64,000 nucleotides of DNA from Methylorubrum suomiense (GTDB lineage: Bacteria > Pseudomonadota > Alphaproteobacteria > Rhizobiales > Beijerinckiaceae): positions 124,001 through 188,000 of the forward strand of contig NZ_BPRE01000004.1 of the NCBI RefSeq assembly GCF_022179765.1, in the 5' to 3' direction. Under the pieces are notes generated by a model. It ran no database searches, had not been told where the DNA came from, and saw only the letters and a list, made by a program, of their open reading frames with translations. A program made the translations under genes and the position numbers. Of the stretch, positions 56,107 through 64,000 are shown one piece after another; position 1 is the first letter of the stretch, and each line of letters opens with the position of its first letter.

Positions 56107-58110
56107 ATGTTCGAAAAAATCCTGATTGCCAACCGTGGCGAGATCGCCTGCCGCGTCATCAAGACGGCCCGCCGGATGGGTATCAAGACGGTGGCGGTTT
56201 ACTCGGATGCCGACCGCGATGCCGTCCACGTGGCGATGGCCGACGAAGCCGTTCATATCGGCCCGGCGCCCGCCGCGCAGTCCTATCTCGTCATCGAGAA
56301 GATCATCGAGGCCTGCAAGCAGACCGGCGCCCAGGCGGTGCATCCGGGCTACGGCTTCCTCTCCGAGCGCGAAGCCTTCCCGAAGGCGCTCGCGGAGCAC
56401 GGAATCGTCTTCATCGGTCCCAATCCCGGCGCCATCGCCGCCATGGGCGACAAGATCGAATCGAAGAAGGCCGCGGCCGAGGCCAACGTTTCGACGGTGC
56501 CCGGTTTCCTCGGTGTCATCGAGAGTCCCGAGCACGCCGTGAAGATCGCCGACGAGATCGGTTATCCGGTCATGATCAAGGCATCCGCCGGCGGCGGCGG
56601 CAAGGGCATGCGGATCGCCGAGTCGGCCGACGAGGTGAAAGAAGGTTTCGAGCGGGCGAAGTCCGAGGCGTCCTCGTCCTTCGGCGATGATCGCGTTTTC
56701 GTCGAGAAGTTCATCACCGATCCGCGCCACATCGAAATCCAGGTGATCGGCGACAAGCACGGAAACGTGATCTATCTCGGCGAGCGCGAGTGCTCGATCC
56801 AACGCCGCAATCAGAAGGTCATCGAGGAGGCGCCGTCGCCGCTCCTCGACGAAGAGACCCGCCGCAAGATGGGCGAGCAGGCCGTCGCGCTGGCCAAGGC
56901 GGTGAATTACGATTCCGCCGGCACGGTCGAGTTCGTCGCCGGCCAGGACAAGTCGTTCTACTTCCTCGAAATGAACACCCGCCTGCAGGTGGAGCATCCG
57001 GTCACCGAGATGATCACCGGGCTCGACCTCGTCGAGCTGATGATCCGGGTGGCGGCAGGCGAACAGCTGCCGCTGGCGCAGGACGACGTGAAGCTGAACG
57101 GCTGGGCGGTCGAGAGCCGCGTCTACGCCGAGGACCCGACCCGCAACTTCCTGCCCTCGATCGGCCGGCTCACCACATACCAGCCGCCGGAGGAGGGCCA
57201 GTTCGGCGAGGCGATCGTCCGCAACGACACCGGCGTGGAGGAAGGCGGCGAGATCGCGATCCACTATGATCCGATGATCGCCAAGCTCGTGACCTGGGCG
57301 CCGACCCGCATTCAGGCGATCGAGTCCCAGGCGCGGGCGCTCGACGCTTTCGCCATCGACGGCATCCGCCACAACATTCCGTTCCTCGCCACCCTGATGG
57401 CCCATCCGCGCTGGCGCGAGGGCGCGCTGTCGACGGGCTTCATCAAGGAGGAGTTCCCGGAGGGCTTCACGGCCCCGCAGCCCGAGGGCAAGGTTGCCCT
57501 GCGGTTGGCGGCGGTCGCGGCGGCGATCGATCACAAGCTCAATGTCCGCAAGCGCGGCATCTCCGGCCAGATGCGCGATCCGAGCCTGCTGGCGTTCCAG
57601 CGTGAGCGCGTCGTGGTCCTGTCCGGCCAGCGCTTCGAAGTCACCGTCGACACGGTCGGGAACGATCTGCTCGTGACGGCAGCGGACGGAGCGGTGGTGC
57701 CGGTCCGCAGTGCGTGGCGTCCCGGGGAGCCGGTCTGGTCCGGTACCGTGGGCGACGAGCCGGTGGCGATCCAGGTGCGTCCGCTCCTGAACGGCGTGTT
57801 CCTGCAGCATGCGGGCGCGGCGGCCGAGGCCCGCGTCTTCACCCGCCGCGAGGCCGATCTCGCCGATCTGATGCCGGTCAAGGAGAGCGCGAATTCCGGC
57901 AAGCAACTGCTCTGCCCGATGCCGGGCCTCGTGAAGCAGATCATGGTCGCGGAAGGTCAAGAGGTGAAAAACGGCGAGGCGCTCGCCATCGTCGAGGCGA
58001 TGAAGATGGAGAACGTCCTGCGCGCCGAACGCGACGGCAAGGTGTCCAAGATCGCCGCCAAGGAAGGCGACAGCCTCGCGGTCGACGCGGTCATCATGGA
58101 GTTCGAGTGA
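56107..58110 (+). CDS. pccA: Propionyl-CoA carboxylase alpha subunit (biotin carboxylase plus BCCP)
   Basis: A 667-residue biotin carboxylase chain. The carboxylase half (about 1-450) shows KILIANRGEIACRVIKTA, KASAGGGGKGMRI, the active-site FLEMNTRLQVEHPVTEMI and RVYAEDPTRNFLPSIG. A BT interaction domain (about 460-580) follows. The C-terminal biotinyl domain contains EAMKMENVL with the biotinylated Lys. This domain order is that of PccA/MccA rather than plain AccC. In Methylobacterium, PccA works in the ethylmalonyl-CoA pathway regenerating glyoxylate. The beta subunit gene is not in the window. Confidence 0.93.
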   Translation: MFEKILIANRGEIACRVIKTARRMGIKTVAVYSDADRDAVHVAMADEAVHIGPAPAAQSYLVIEKIIEACKQTGAQAVHPGYGFLSEREAFPKALAEHGIVFIGPNPGAIAAMGDKIESKKAAAEANVSTVPGFLGVIESPEHAVKIADEIGYPVMIKASAGGGGKGMRIAESADEVKEGFERAKSEASSSFGDDRVFVEKFITDPRHIEIQVIGDKHGNVIYLGERECSIQRRNQKVIEEAPSPLLDEETRRKMGEQAVALAKAVNYDSAGTVEFVAGQDKSFYFLEMNTRLQVEHPVTEMITGLDLVELMIRVAAGEQLPLAQDDVKLNGWAVESRVYAEDPTRNFLPSIGRLTTYQPPEEGQFGEAIVRNDTGVEEGGEIAIHYDPMIAKLVTWAPTRIQAIESQARALDAFAIDGIRHNIPFLATLMAHPRWREGALSTGFIKEEFPEGFTAPQPEGKVALRLAAVAAAIDHKLNVRKRGISGQMRDPSLLAFQRERVVVLSGQRFEVTVDTVGNDLLVTAADGAVVPVRSAWRPGEPVWSGTVGDEPVAIQVRPLLNGVFLQHAGAAAEARVFTRREADLADLMPVKESANSGKQLLCPMPGLVKQIMVAEGQEVKNGEALAIVEAMKMENVLRAERDGKVSKIAAKEGDSLAVDAVIMEFE

Positions 58111-58293
58111 TCGAACCGTAAACCGAGGTCGCCGAGAACCGACCCGCTTCCGGCGGCCGCTCTCGACGCGGGGCGGTCGCTTCCCTGTGCCGAGCGATCG
58201 TCCCGGCCGATTCTCGAGGCCCGATGGTCGTGCGCCAGCCCGCGATATGGGCTCGTCCGGCGGCTCGGCACACCGCTCGCATCTCTCAAAGGC

Positions 58294-58725
58294 ATGCCGC
58301 TCTATTTCGCCTATGGCGCCAATATGGACGCCGCCGCCATGGCCCAGCGTTGCCCGGCCTCGCGGCTGATCGGCCGCGGTCGCCTGCCACGGCACCGCTT
58401 CGTGATCATGAAGGAGGGGTGGGCCTCCGTGGTCCGGGCACCGGGCGCGATGGTGTGGGGCGTGCTGTGGGAATTGGCGCTTTCCGACGTGCCCGCCCTC
58501 GACCGGTACGAGGGCGTGGCCGGCGGCCTCTACATCAAGGCGCATCAGCCCGTTCTAACCGAGGCCGGCATCAAGCGGGCCCTGATCTATCTCGGCCGGA
58601 GCCCGCCGCCCGGCATTCCGCGGCCGGGCTATCTCGAGGCAGTTCTGGCGGCCGGTGCGGCGGCGCAACTGCCGGGTCCGTATCTTCAGGAGATCCGGGG
58701 CTGGCAGCGCCGATCACCGGCCTGA
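58294..58725 (+). CDS. Gamma-glutamylcyclotransferase-like (AIG2/GGCT fold) protein
   Basis: A 143-residue protein with the GGCT signature: YFAYGANMDAAAMAQRCP at the N-terminus, then GVLWELALSDVPALDRYEGVAGGLY containing the expected Glu region. Such enzymes cyclise gamma-glutamyl groups to 5-oxoproline; the actual substrate is unknown. Length is normal. It is followed by acyP after about 57 bases, probably in one transcript. Confidence 0.85.
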   Translation: MPLYFAYGANMDAAAMAQRCPASRLIGRGRLPRHRFVIMKEGWASVVRAPGAMVWGVLWELALSDVPALDRYEGVAGGLYIKAHQPVLTEAGIKRALIYLGRSPPPGIPRPGYLEAVLAAGAAAQLPGPYLQEIRGWQRRSPA

Positions 58726-58782
58726 CCGATCGGGGCGGACATGCTAGGCCCCGACGGCAGCGCATGGCGGGAGGCCGACCGT

Positions 58783-59064
58783 TTGACTTCGCAGACGAAA
58801 ACGATCCGTGCGGTCATCTCCGGGCGCGTGCAGGGCGTGTCCTATCGAGCTTGGACGCGCAAGCGCGCCCTCGGTCTCGGCGTCGTCGGCTGGGTTCGCA
58901 ACCGGCCTGACCGGACGGTCGAGGCCGTGTTCTCAGGGCCTGAACCCGCCGTCGACGCCCTGCTGGCCGAATGCCGCCGAGGCCCCCTGATGGCGAGGGT
59001 CGACGACATCGCGGTGAGCGAGGCCGCACTGTTCGCGGGGGAGGGTTTCGAGATCCTCTCCTGA
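58783..59064 (+). CDS. acyP: Acylphosphatase
   Basis: A 93-residue enzyme hydrolysing acyl phosphates. The motif SGRVQGVSYRAWTRKRA holds the phosphate-binding Arg, and GWVRNRPDRTVEAVFSG the catalytic Asn. I prefer the TTG at 58783: GGGAGG lies 8 bases upstream and the product then has the usual length of about 92 residues. An ATG at 58741 would add 14 atypical residues. Confidence 0.88.
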   Translation: MTSQTKTIRAVISGRVQGVSYRAWTRKRALGLGVVGWVRNRPDRTVEAVFSGPEPAVDALLAECRRGPLMARVDDIAVSEAALFAGEGFEILS

Positions 59065-59146
59065 TCGGGGCTTGCCGCCTGGGCCCGCGGCCTGTAGCGG
59101 CCCGGGGGACGATGGCGAACGGGACCGGGAAGGCGATGCGCTGACG

Positions 59147-59860
59147 ATGTGGGACATCCGCGCCTTCTCGCCCCTGGATCTCGCCGGGCTTGTGTTCTTC
59201 GTCGCCGCCTGGGTCGGCTACAGTCTCGCGGTGCAGCGGCGGCGCGGTGACCGTCTGAGCCTCAGCCAGATCATGAATCGGCAGCGGCGCAACTGGGCGC
59301 TGCAGATGATCGGCCGCGACAATCGCGTGGTCGACACCACCATCAACGCCTCGCTGCAGAACGGCACCGCCTTCTTCGCATCGACGTCGCTGATCGCCCT
59401 CGGCTCGGTGCTGACCCTGTCCCGCTCGGGCGACGACGTGCTCAACCTCTTCTCGGCTCTGCCGTTCGGATCGGCGACGACCCGGGCGACTTGGGAGATC
59501 AAGGTTGCCGGGCTCGCCGTCGTGTTCGTCTACGCCTTCTTCAAGTTCGCCTGGGCCTACCGGCTCTTCAATTACGGCGCCATCCTGATCGGCGCGGTGC
59601 CGCCGAAGGGTTCCGGTGCACCGGAAGACGTCATGCGTCGGGCCGCCGAGCGCGCCGCCGCGATGAATGTGGCGGCGGGCTCCCACTTCGCGAAAGGCCA
59701 GCGCGCCTTCCTGTTCGCGCTGGCCTATCTCGGCTGGTTCGTGAGCGCGCCGGTCCTGATGCTGACGACCGGCAGCGTGGTGTTCGTGATGTGGCGGCGC
59801 CAATTCGCCTCGCCGATCCGCGCCGCCCTGCTCGCCGAGGAGGATTGCCGTGGCCAGTGA
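59147..59860 (+). CDS. DUF599 family membrane protein
   Basis: A 237-residue protein with about four transmembrane segments (about residues 8-28, 75-95, 120-140, 190-230). The DUF599 core is NRQRRNWALQMIGRDNRVVDT, then TINASLQNGTAFFASTSLIALG, then WEIKVAGLAVVFVYAFFKFAW. Function unknown. The ATG at 59147 is chosen; the open frame upstream lacks conserved character. It overlaps the DUF3253 gene by 11 bases. Confidence 0.85.
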   Translation: MWDIRAFSPLDLAGLVFFVAAWVGYSLAVQRRRGDRLSLSQIMNRQRRNWALQMIGRDNRVVDTTINASLQNGTAFFASTSLIALGSVLTLSRSGDDVLNLFSALPFGSATTRATWEIKVAGLAVVFVYAFFKFAWAYRLFNYGAILIGAVPPKGSGAPEDVMRRAAERAAAMNVAAGSHFAKGQRAFLFALAYLGWFVSAPVLMLTTGSVVFVMWRRQFASPIRAALLAEEDCRGQ

Positions 59861-60113
59861 CGCCGAGATCGAGGAGACGATGCTGCGCCTCGTCGCCGAA
59901 CGCGGCAGCGACAAGACCTGCTGCCCGTCCGAAGTCGCCCGCGCGCTCGGCGGCCCGCATCCCGATGGCTGGGGCCCGCTGATGCAGCCGGTACGACGCG
60001 TGGCCGTGCGCTTGACCAAGGAGGGCCGGGTGCAGATCGTGCGAAAGGGAAAGCCGGTCGCCGACCCGGACGATTTCCGCGGGATCTATCGCTTGAGCCA
60101 GCCGAGGGGCTGA
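59850..60113 (+). CDS. DUF3253 family protein
   Basis: An 87-residue protein of the DUF3253 family, which has a winged-helix-like build: RLVAERGSDKTCCPSEVARALGG, then PLMQPVRRVAVRLTKEGRVQIVRKGKPV. It ends with DPDDFRGIYRL. Starts at GTG inside the end of the DUF599 gene, so the two are translated together. It may be a small DNA-binding protein; role unknown. Confidence 0.85.
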   Translation: MASDAEIEETMLRLVAERGSDKTCCPSEVARALGGPHPDGWGPLMQPVRRVAVRLTKEGRVQIVRKGKPVADPDDFRGIYRLSQPRG

Positions 60114-60117
60114 GGGC

Positions 60118-60951
60118 TCACGGCGCCGGCATCCAGGCCTTGGTGTATCCCGCGAGCTTGTAGGCGATCAGCCCGATCCATTCCTTCACGCCGATATCGA
60201 ATTCGGACAGGCCGTCCGAGGCGAAGGTGGCGAGGCGGTAAGCGTCGCGCGGTCCGCTGGTGCGGTAATCGACCGGGTAGGCCGTGACCGAGAACCCCGC
60301 CTCGCGGAAGCAGCCCATGGCCCGCGGCATGTGCCATGCCGAGGTGACGAGAAGCCAGCGCTCCTCCGGTTTCGGCTGGGTCATACGGGATGAGAACACC
60401 GCGTTCTCGCGGGTGTTGCGGGATTGCTGTTCCAGGATCAGCCGATTGCGCGGCACGCCGAGGGTATCGGCGAAGCGGCTGACGATCTCGGCCTCCGAAA
60501 TCGCATGCTCGCGCATGGTGCCGCTGCCGCCGGAGAACACGAGGCGGGCCTGGGGATAGCGGCGGGCCAAGTCGCCCAGCGCGATCTCCCGCTCGCCCGC
60601 ATCGTTGACGGTGATCTGATCGCGTCCGATCGAGGTATCGGCCTCGACCGCGCCGCCGAGCACGATGATCCCGGCCACCGGCTGACCGTCATCGACGAAG
60701 GCGGGGAACCGGTTCTCCAACGGCATCAGGACCCAGGCCGATAACGGCCCGAGGCCGGCCACCAGCAAGCCGAGAAACCCGGTGATTGCGAGAACGCGCC
60801 CGATATTGCGGCCGAACTCGGTGAACAGGAGCAGGCAGCCGAAGAGTCCGAGGAGGATCAGGAAGTTCGACGGCGTGATGACGAAGAAGATCAGCTTCGA
60901 GAGCGGGAAGAACATTTTTCGTCCGGATGGTCGGGGCGCGGCGTCCGTCAC
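60118..60951 (-). CDS. YdcF/ElyC-family (DUF218) envelope protein
   Basis: A 277-residue protein with two N-terminal membrane segments (about residues 15-65) and a DUF218 domain. The domain has AGIIVLGGAVEAD, ARLVFSGGSGTMREHAISEAEI and EQQSRNTRENAVFSS, then LLVTSAWHMPRAMGCF. The family includes E. coli ElyC and SanA, which affect peptidoglycan and envelope integrity. It ends 4 bases from the end of the convergent DUF3253 gene. Confidence 0.87.
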   Translation of the reverse strand: MTDAAPRPSGRKMFFPLSKLIFFVITPSNFLILLGLFGCLLLFTEFGRNIGRVLAITGFLGLLVAGLGPLSAWVLMPLENRFPAFVDDGQPVAGIIVLGGAVEADTSIGRDQITVNDAGEREIALGDLARRYPQARLVFSGGSGTMREHAISEAEIVSRFADTLGVPRNRLILEQQSRNTRENAVFSSRMTQPKPEERWLLVTSAWHMPRAMGCFREAGFSVTAYPVDYRTSGPRDAYRLATFASDGLSEFDIGVKEWIGLIAYKLAGYTKAWMPAP

Positions 60952-60973
60952 TGGCTGACCTCCGCCACTTCGA

Positions 60974-61597
60974 TCAGGTCAGCGGCAGCGTCAGAACGGA
61001 CGAGCTGGCCGAACGTTGCGCCAAGCGGTCGCGCCACGCGACGATGTTCGGACGCTCCTCGCAGGGCAGGGGCAGGATCAGCCACCGATGCGCCGCACAG
61101 CCCACCGCGATGTCGGCGATCCCGAAGGTTTCGCCCGCGACGTAGGGCGTATTGGCCAGATGTCGGTCGAGCAGGTCGGCGCAGCGTTCGCTGGCGCTTC
61201 GCGATGCCTCGATGACCGACGCATCCCGTTTCTCGGGCGCGACCCGCACGAGTTGGAGAAAGGCGTCGCGCATGGCCGGCGTGAAGGCGGTGGCCTGCCA
61301 GTCGAGCCATTGGTCGACGAGCGCGCGTTCGCGCGGCGTGGCCGGCAGCGCGAGCACGCCACCATAGGCGTTCGCGAGGTAACGCAGGATCGCGTTCGAT
61401 TCCCAGAGGATGAAACCGTCCTCCTCGAGGGTCGGCACGAGGCCGTTGGGGTTCATCGCGCGGTAGCGCTCCTCGCCGACGATGCCATGGGCGCCGCCGG
61501 CCTCGATGTGCTCGTAGGGCAGGGCCAACTCATCGAGCGCCCAGAGGGCCTTCTGGACGTTGCCGGAGCTTGCCCGTCCCCACAATCTGCGCGTCAT
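60974..61597 (-). CDS. Glutathione S-transferase family protein
   Basis: A 207-residue GST. The thioredoxin-like domain (about 1-80) has GRASSGNVQKALWALDELALPYEH with an active-site Ser, and GLVPTLEEDGFILWESNAILRYLA for glutathione binding. The helical domain follows with TPYVAGETFGIADIAVGCAAHRW. The substrate is unknown. Its ATG overlaps the epmB stop (ATGA), so it is the third gene of an epmA-epmB-gst operon. Confidence 0.9.
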   Translation of the reverse strand: MTRRLWGRASSGNVQKALWALDELALPYEHIEAGGAHGIVGEERYRAMNPNGLVPTLEEDGFILWESNAILRYLANAYGGVLALPATPRERALVDQWLDWQATAFTPAMRDAFLQLVRVAPEKRDASVIEASRSASERCADLLDRHLANTPYVAGETFGIADIAVGCAAHRWLILPLPCEERPNIVAWRDRLAQRSASSSVLTLPLT

Positions 61598-62781
61598 GCT
61601 TCGTCCTTCGGCGGATAGGTGTGCACATGCCCGCGCGGGTCGGTCACGCGGAGCCCGCCCGGCGATTCGTCGAGATAGCCCGGCCCCACCGGCACCTTGC
61701 CGTGACCGCCGGGGATGTCGAGCACGTAGGTCGGCTGTGCGAGCCCCGACAAGCATCCGCGCAGGGCCCGCATCAGCGTTTGGCCCTCCGGCAGGGTGGT
61801 GCGCAGGTGGCCGGTCCCCGGAGCCAGATCGCCGTGATGCAGGTAGTAGGGCTTGATCCGGTTCTCGACGAAGCGACGCATCAGCGCCTCCAATGTCGGC
61901 GCATCGTCGTTGACCCCGCGCAGGAGCACGGTCTGGCTCACCATCGGGATGCCGGCATCGACCAAGCGGGCGCAAGCCGCCCGAGCGCTCTCGGTGAATT
62001 CCCGCGGATGATTGGCGTGGAGGGCGACGTAGACGGCGCCGGGAAAGCGTTTGAGCGCGGCGACGAGGTCGGTGTCGACGCGTCCCGGCTCGACCACCGG
62101 CACGCGGGTGTGGAGACGCATGACCTTCACATGCGGAATTGCGCCGAGGGCGTCCGCGATGGCCGCCAAGCGCCGCGGCGAAAGTGCGAACGGATCGCCG
62201 CCGGTGAGCACCACCTCCCAGATCTCCGGTCGCGCGGCGATGTAGGCGAAGGCGGCGGCGAGTTCAGCCTCGCTCAGCATGCCGTGACCGTCCGGTCCGA
62301 CACGCTCGCGGCGGAAGCAGAAGCGACAATAGACCGGGCAGATATGGAGGGGCTTCAGGAGGACCCGGTCGGGATAGCGATGGACGAGGCCGGGCAGGGG
62401 TGCGTGCGCGTCGTCGCCGATCGGATCGGCCCGCTCCTCCGGCGTCGTCTCGATTTCGTCGGCACGGGGGATGAACTGCCGGGCTATGGGGTCGAGGGGA
62501 TCGGACGGGTCGATCAACTCGGCCATGTCCGCGGTGACGGAGACGGCGTAGCGGGCGGCCACGCGCTCCAAGACGGTCACATGTTCCGCCGGGATCATAC
62601 CGGCCTGCGCCAAGGCACCGACGGTCTTGAGCGCACGCCCATCCCTCGCCGTATGGCGGGGGAGGGACGCGACCGTTCCACTCGGAGCGGAGCCCGCATC
62701 CGTCCCGGCCGCCGGGCCCACGGTCTCCTCCGCAGGCGGGGCAAGACTCTTGGTCCGGATTCCGGCCGGGGCCACGCTCAA
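61594..62781 (-). CDS. epmB: EF-P lysine 2,3-aminomutase (radical SAM)
   Basis: A 395-residue radical SAM protein of the lysine 2,3-aminomutase family. The iron-sulfur motif is CPVYCRFCFRRERVG (CxxxCxxC), preceded by HRYPDRVLLKPLHICP. EVVLTGGDPFALSP, LHTRVPVV and KPYYLHHGDLAPGTGHLRT (PLP region) follow. Directly behind epmA it most likely makes (R)-beta-lysine for EF-P, although a stand-alone lysine 2,3-aminomutase cannot be excluded. It starts at TTG overlapping the epmA stop by 4 bases; the first 45 residues are low-complexity and the true start may be internal. Confidence 0.88.
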   Translation of the reverse strand: MSVAPAGIRTKSLAPPAEETVGPAAGTDAGSAPSGTVASLPRHTARDGRALKTVGALAQAGMIPAEHVTVLERVAARYAVSVTADMAELIDPSDPLDPIARQFIPRADEIETTPEERADPIGDDAHAPLPGLVHRYPDRVLLKPLHICPVYCRFCFRRERVGPDGHGMLSEAELAAAFAYIAARPEIWEVVLTGGDPFALSPRRLAAIADALGAIPHVKVMRLHTRVPVVEPGRVDTDLVAALKRFPGAVYVALHANHPREFTESARAACARLVDAGIPMVSQTVLLRGVNDDAPTLEALMRRFVENRIKPYYLHHGDLAPGTGHLRTTLPEGQTLMRALRGCLSGLAQPTYVLDIPGGHGKVPVGPGYLDESPGGLRVTDPRGHVHTYPPKDEA

Positions 62782-63836
62782 CGCCCCGTCCCCCGCGCCA
62801 CCGGCGTCCAGACGACGTCGTCGATCCGCGGCGCGCCGGTGGCCAGCATGACCAGCCGGTCGAGCCCGAGGGCGATGCCGCTGGCCTCCGGCATGATCGC
62901 CAGCGCATCGAGGAACTCCTCGTCGATGGGGTAGCGCTCGCCGTAGACGCGCAGCCGCTCCGCCATCTCGGCCTCGAACCGGCGGCGCTGCTCGGTCGCG
63001 TCGGTCAATTCACCGAAGGCGTTGGCGAGCTCGACCCCGCAGGCATAGAGCTCGAACCGTTCGGCCACCCGCGGGTCGTGCGGGCTCGGCCGGGCGAGCG
63101 CCGCTTCGCTGACCGGATACTCGCACAGGATCGTCGGGCGATCCTTGCCGAGATGCGGCTCGATCAGTCCGACGAGGACGCGGCTGAACAGGTCGGCCCA
63201 GGTGTCGTCCGCGGCGACCCGCAAACCGCGCGTCACGACGGCGGCGGCGAGGGTCTCACGGTCGGTGGTGCCGTCGGACGCGATCGTGCCGAGCAGATCG
63301 ATGGCCGCGTAGCGCGAAAAGGCTTCGGCCAGGGTCAGCCGTTCGAAGGGGGCGAAGGGATCGGCTTGGCGGCCGCGAAAGCTCAAGCGCGTCACGCCCG
63401 CGGCCTCGGCGGCGAGCGCCAGCACGGCGGCGCAATCGGCCATCAGGGCCTCGTACGTCTCGCCGGCCCGATACCATTCGAGCATGGTGAATTCGGGATG
63501 GTGCAGCGCCCCCCGCTCACGGTTGCGGAACACGCGGGCGAGGCTGAACAGGCGCGTCTCCCCGGCCGCCAGCAGCTTCTTGCAGGCGAATTCCGGCGAG
63601 GTGTGCAGATAGAGCGATGCCCGTCCCCCGTCGGGGAGCTGCGCCTCGGTGGCGAAGGCGGCCAGATGGGCCTCGTTGCCCGGCGAGATCTGGAGCGCCG
63701 CGGCGTCCACCTCGACGAAATCCTGGTGGGCGAAATGAGCCCGCAGAGCCGCGACGATGCGGTTGCGCGTCAGCAGCAGGGGCCGGCGATCCGCATGGAT
63801 GGCCGGTTGCCACCAGGACGATGCCTCGTTGCTCAC
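62778..63836 (-). CDS. epmA: EF-P--(R)-beta-lysine ligase (LysRS paralogue)
   Basis: A 352-residue class II synthetase-like protein without the tRNA anticodon domain, as in EpmA/PoxA/GenX. Motif 2 region is SLARVFRNRERGALHHPEFTMLEWYR, and motif 3 is ASGIALGLDRLVML. LHTSPEFACKKLLAAG and CGVELANAFGELTD are typical. I chose GTG at 63836: GGAG lies about 10 bases upstream and the product begins SNEASSWWQP, like E. coli EpmA; a TTG at 63860 adds 8 residues. It should ligate beta-lysine to a conserved Lys of EF-P, whose gene starts 124 bases away. Confidence 0.92.
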   Translation of the reverse strand: MSNEASSWWQPAIHADRRPLLLTRNRIVAALRAHFAHQDFVEVDAAALQISPGNEAHLAAFATEAQLPDGGRASLYLHTSPEFACKKLLAAGETRLFSLARVFRNRERGALHHPEFTMLEWYRAGETYEALMADCAAVLALAAEAAGVTRLSFRGRQADPFAPFERLTLAEAFSRYAAIDLLGTIASDGTTDRETLAAAVVTRGLRVAADDTWADLFSRVLVGLIEPHLGKDRPTILCEYPVSEAALARPSPHDPRVAERFELYACGVELANAFGELTDATEQRRRFEAEMAERLRVYGERYPIDEEFLDALAIMPEASGIALGLDRLVMLATGAPRIDDVVWTPVARGTGR

Positions 63837-63959
63837 GCGAAAAGGGTCTCCGGCTGGCAACAGGGGCGCGGATAGGGTAGGGCCTCGCGGATGATTCCGC
63901 TCTCACGGCCACGGGGCCTGTGGGAAGCTGCCGTTCTCGTCAAGCTAAGGTCCACGCTC

Positions 63960-64000
63960 GTGAAAGTGATCGCCAGTACCCTTCGCAAGGGCAACGTCGT
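63960..64000 (+). CDS. efp: Elongation factor P, 5' end only (cut by window)
   Basis: A GTG at 63960 preceded by TAAGG opens a frame reading MKVIASTLRKGNVV, the characteristic N-terminus of EF-P, up to the window edge. EF-P relieves ribosome stalling at polyproline. The modified Lys lies beyond the window. It is divergent from epmA, and the 123-base gap must hold both promoters. Confidence 0.85.
   Translation, partial: MKVIASTLRKGNV

Overview
The window is GC-rich chromosomal DNA from an alphaproteobacterium, most likely a Methylobacterium/Methylorubrum-type methylotroph. This is inferred from the very high GC content, the Rhizobiales-style FtsA and FtsZ sequences, the PccA biotin carboxylase, the FDH4-like molybdopterin oxidoreductase and several small alphaproteobacterial families (DUF2093, DUF3253, DUF599). 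I saw no rRNA, tRNA, CRISPR array, phage or insertion sequence.

Layout. 1-4.9 kb: the edge of a possible regulator, an FMN-dependent alpha-hydroxy-acid dehydrogenase, several exported or unknown proteins, a candidate structured small RNA (about 4488-4661) and a 39-residue membrane peptide. 5-18.2 kb: guaB on the minus strand, then the distal half of the division and cell wall cluster (ftsW, murG, murC, murB, ddl, ftsQ, ftsA, ftsZ). Two toxin-antitoxin modules sit on either side of murB: a reversed RelE-type pair, and a MazE antitoxin followed by a frameshifted MazF toxin. 18.4-22.3 kb: lpxC, bamD and recN. 22.3-26.1 kb, minus strand: a free-standing sigma-70 region 1.1-like protein, an FDH4/YdeP-like formate dehydrogenase and a periplasmic protein. 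26.3-29.8 kb: dnaK behind an RpoH-type heat-shock promoter, then dnaJ. 30.2-31.3 kb: a PmtA-like methyltransferase and a His-rich exported protein.

31.3-34.7 kb (minus): a tightly overlapping nucleoside-salvage operon, cdd-punA-deoC-deoA. 35-38 kb (minus): a lipid A/Kdo operon made of a DUF374 acyltransferase-like gene, waaA and lpxK. 38.2-41.2 kb: a phosphodiesterase, a CheY-like receiver, a double cold-shock-domain protein and a short exported fragment. 41.2-44.8 kb: divergent opgD and opgH for periplasmic glucans. 45-49.8 kb (minus): threonine aldolase, an ABC exporter and tyrS. 49.9-53.9 kb (plus): anmK, a lone McrB N-domain (DUF3578) protein, aroC and ribB. 54.1-60.1 kb: an HDAC-family deacetylase that probably starts at CTG, an unknown protein, pccA, a gamma-glutamylcyclotransferase-like protein, acylphosphatase, DUF599 and DUF3253. 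60.1-64 kb: a YdcF-like envelope protein, then gst, epmB and epmA facing a divergent efp cut by the window edge. EpmA and EpmB modify elongation factor P, so this forms a compact translation-factor modification locus.

Most of the window is core housekeeping: envelope biogenesis, division, chaperones and nucleotide metabolism. The parts most likely to be new are the three-hairpin RNA, the toxin-antitoxin modules inside the division cluster, the isolated sigma 1.1 and McrB-N domain proteins, and the inverted repeat between dnaK and dnaJ.
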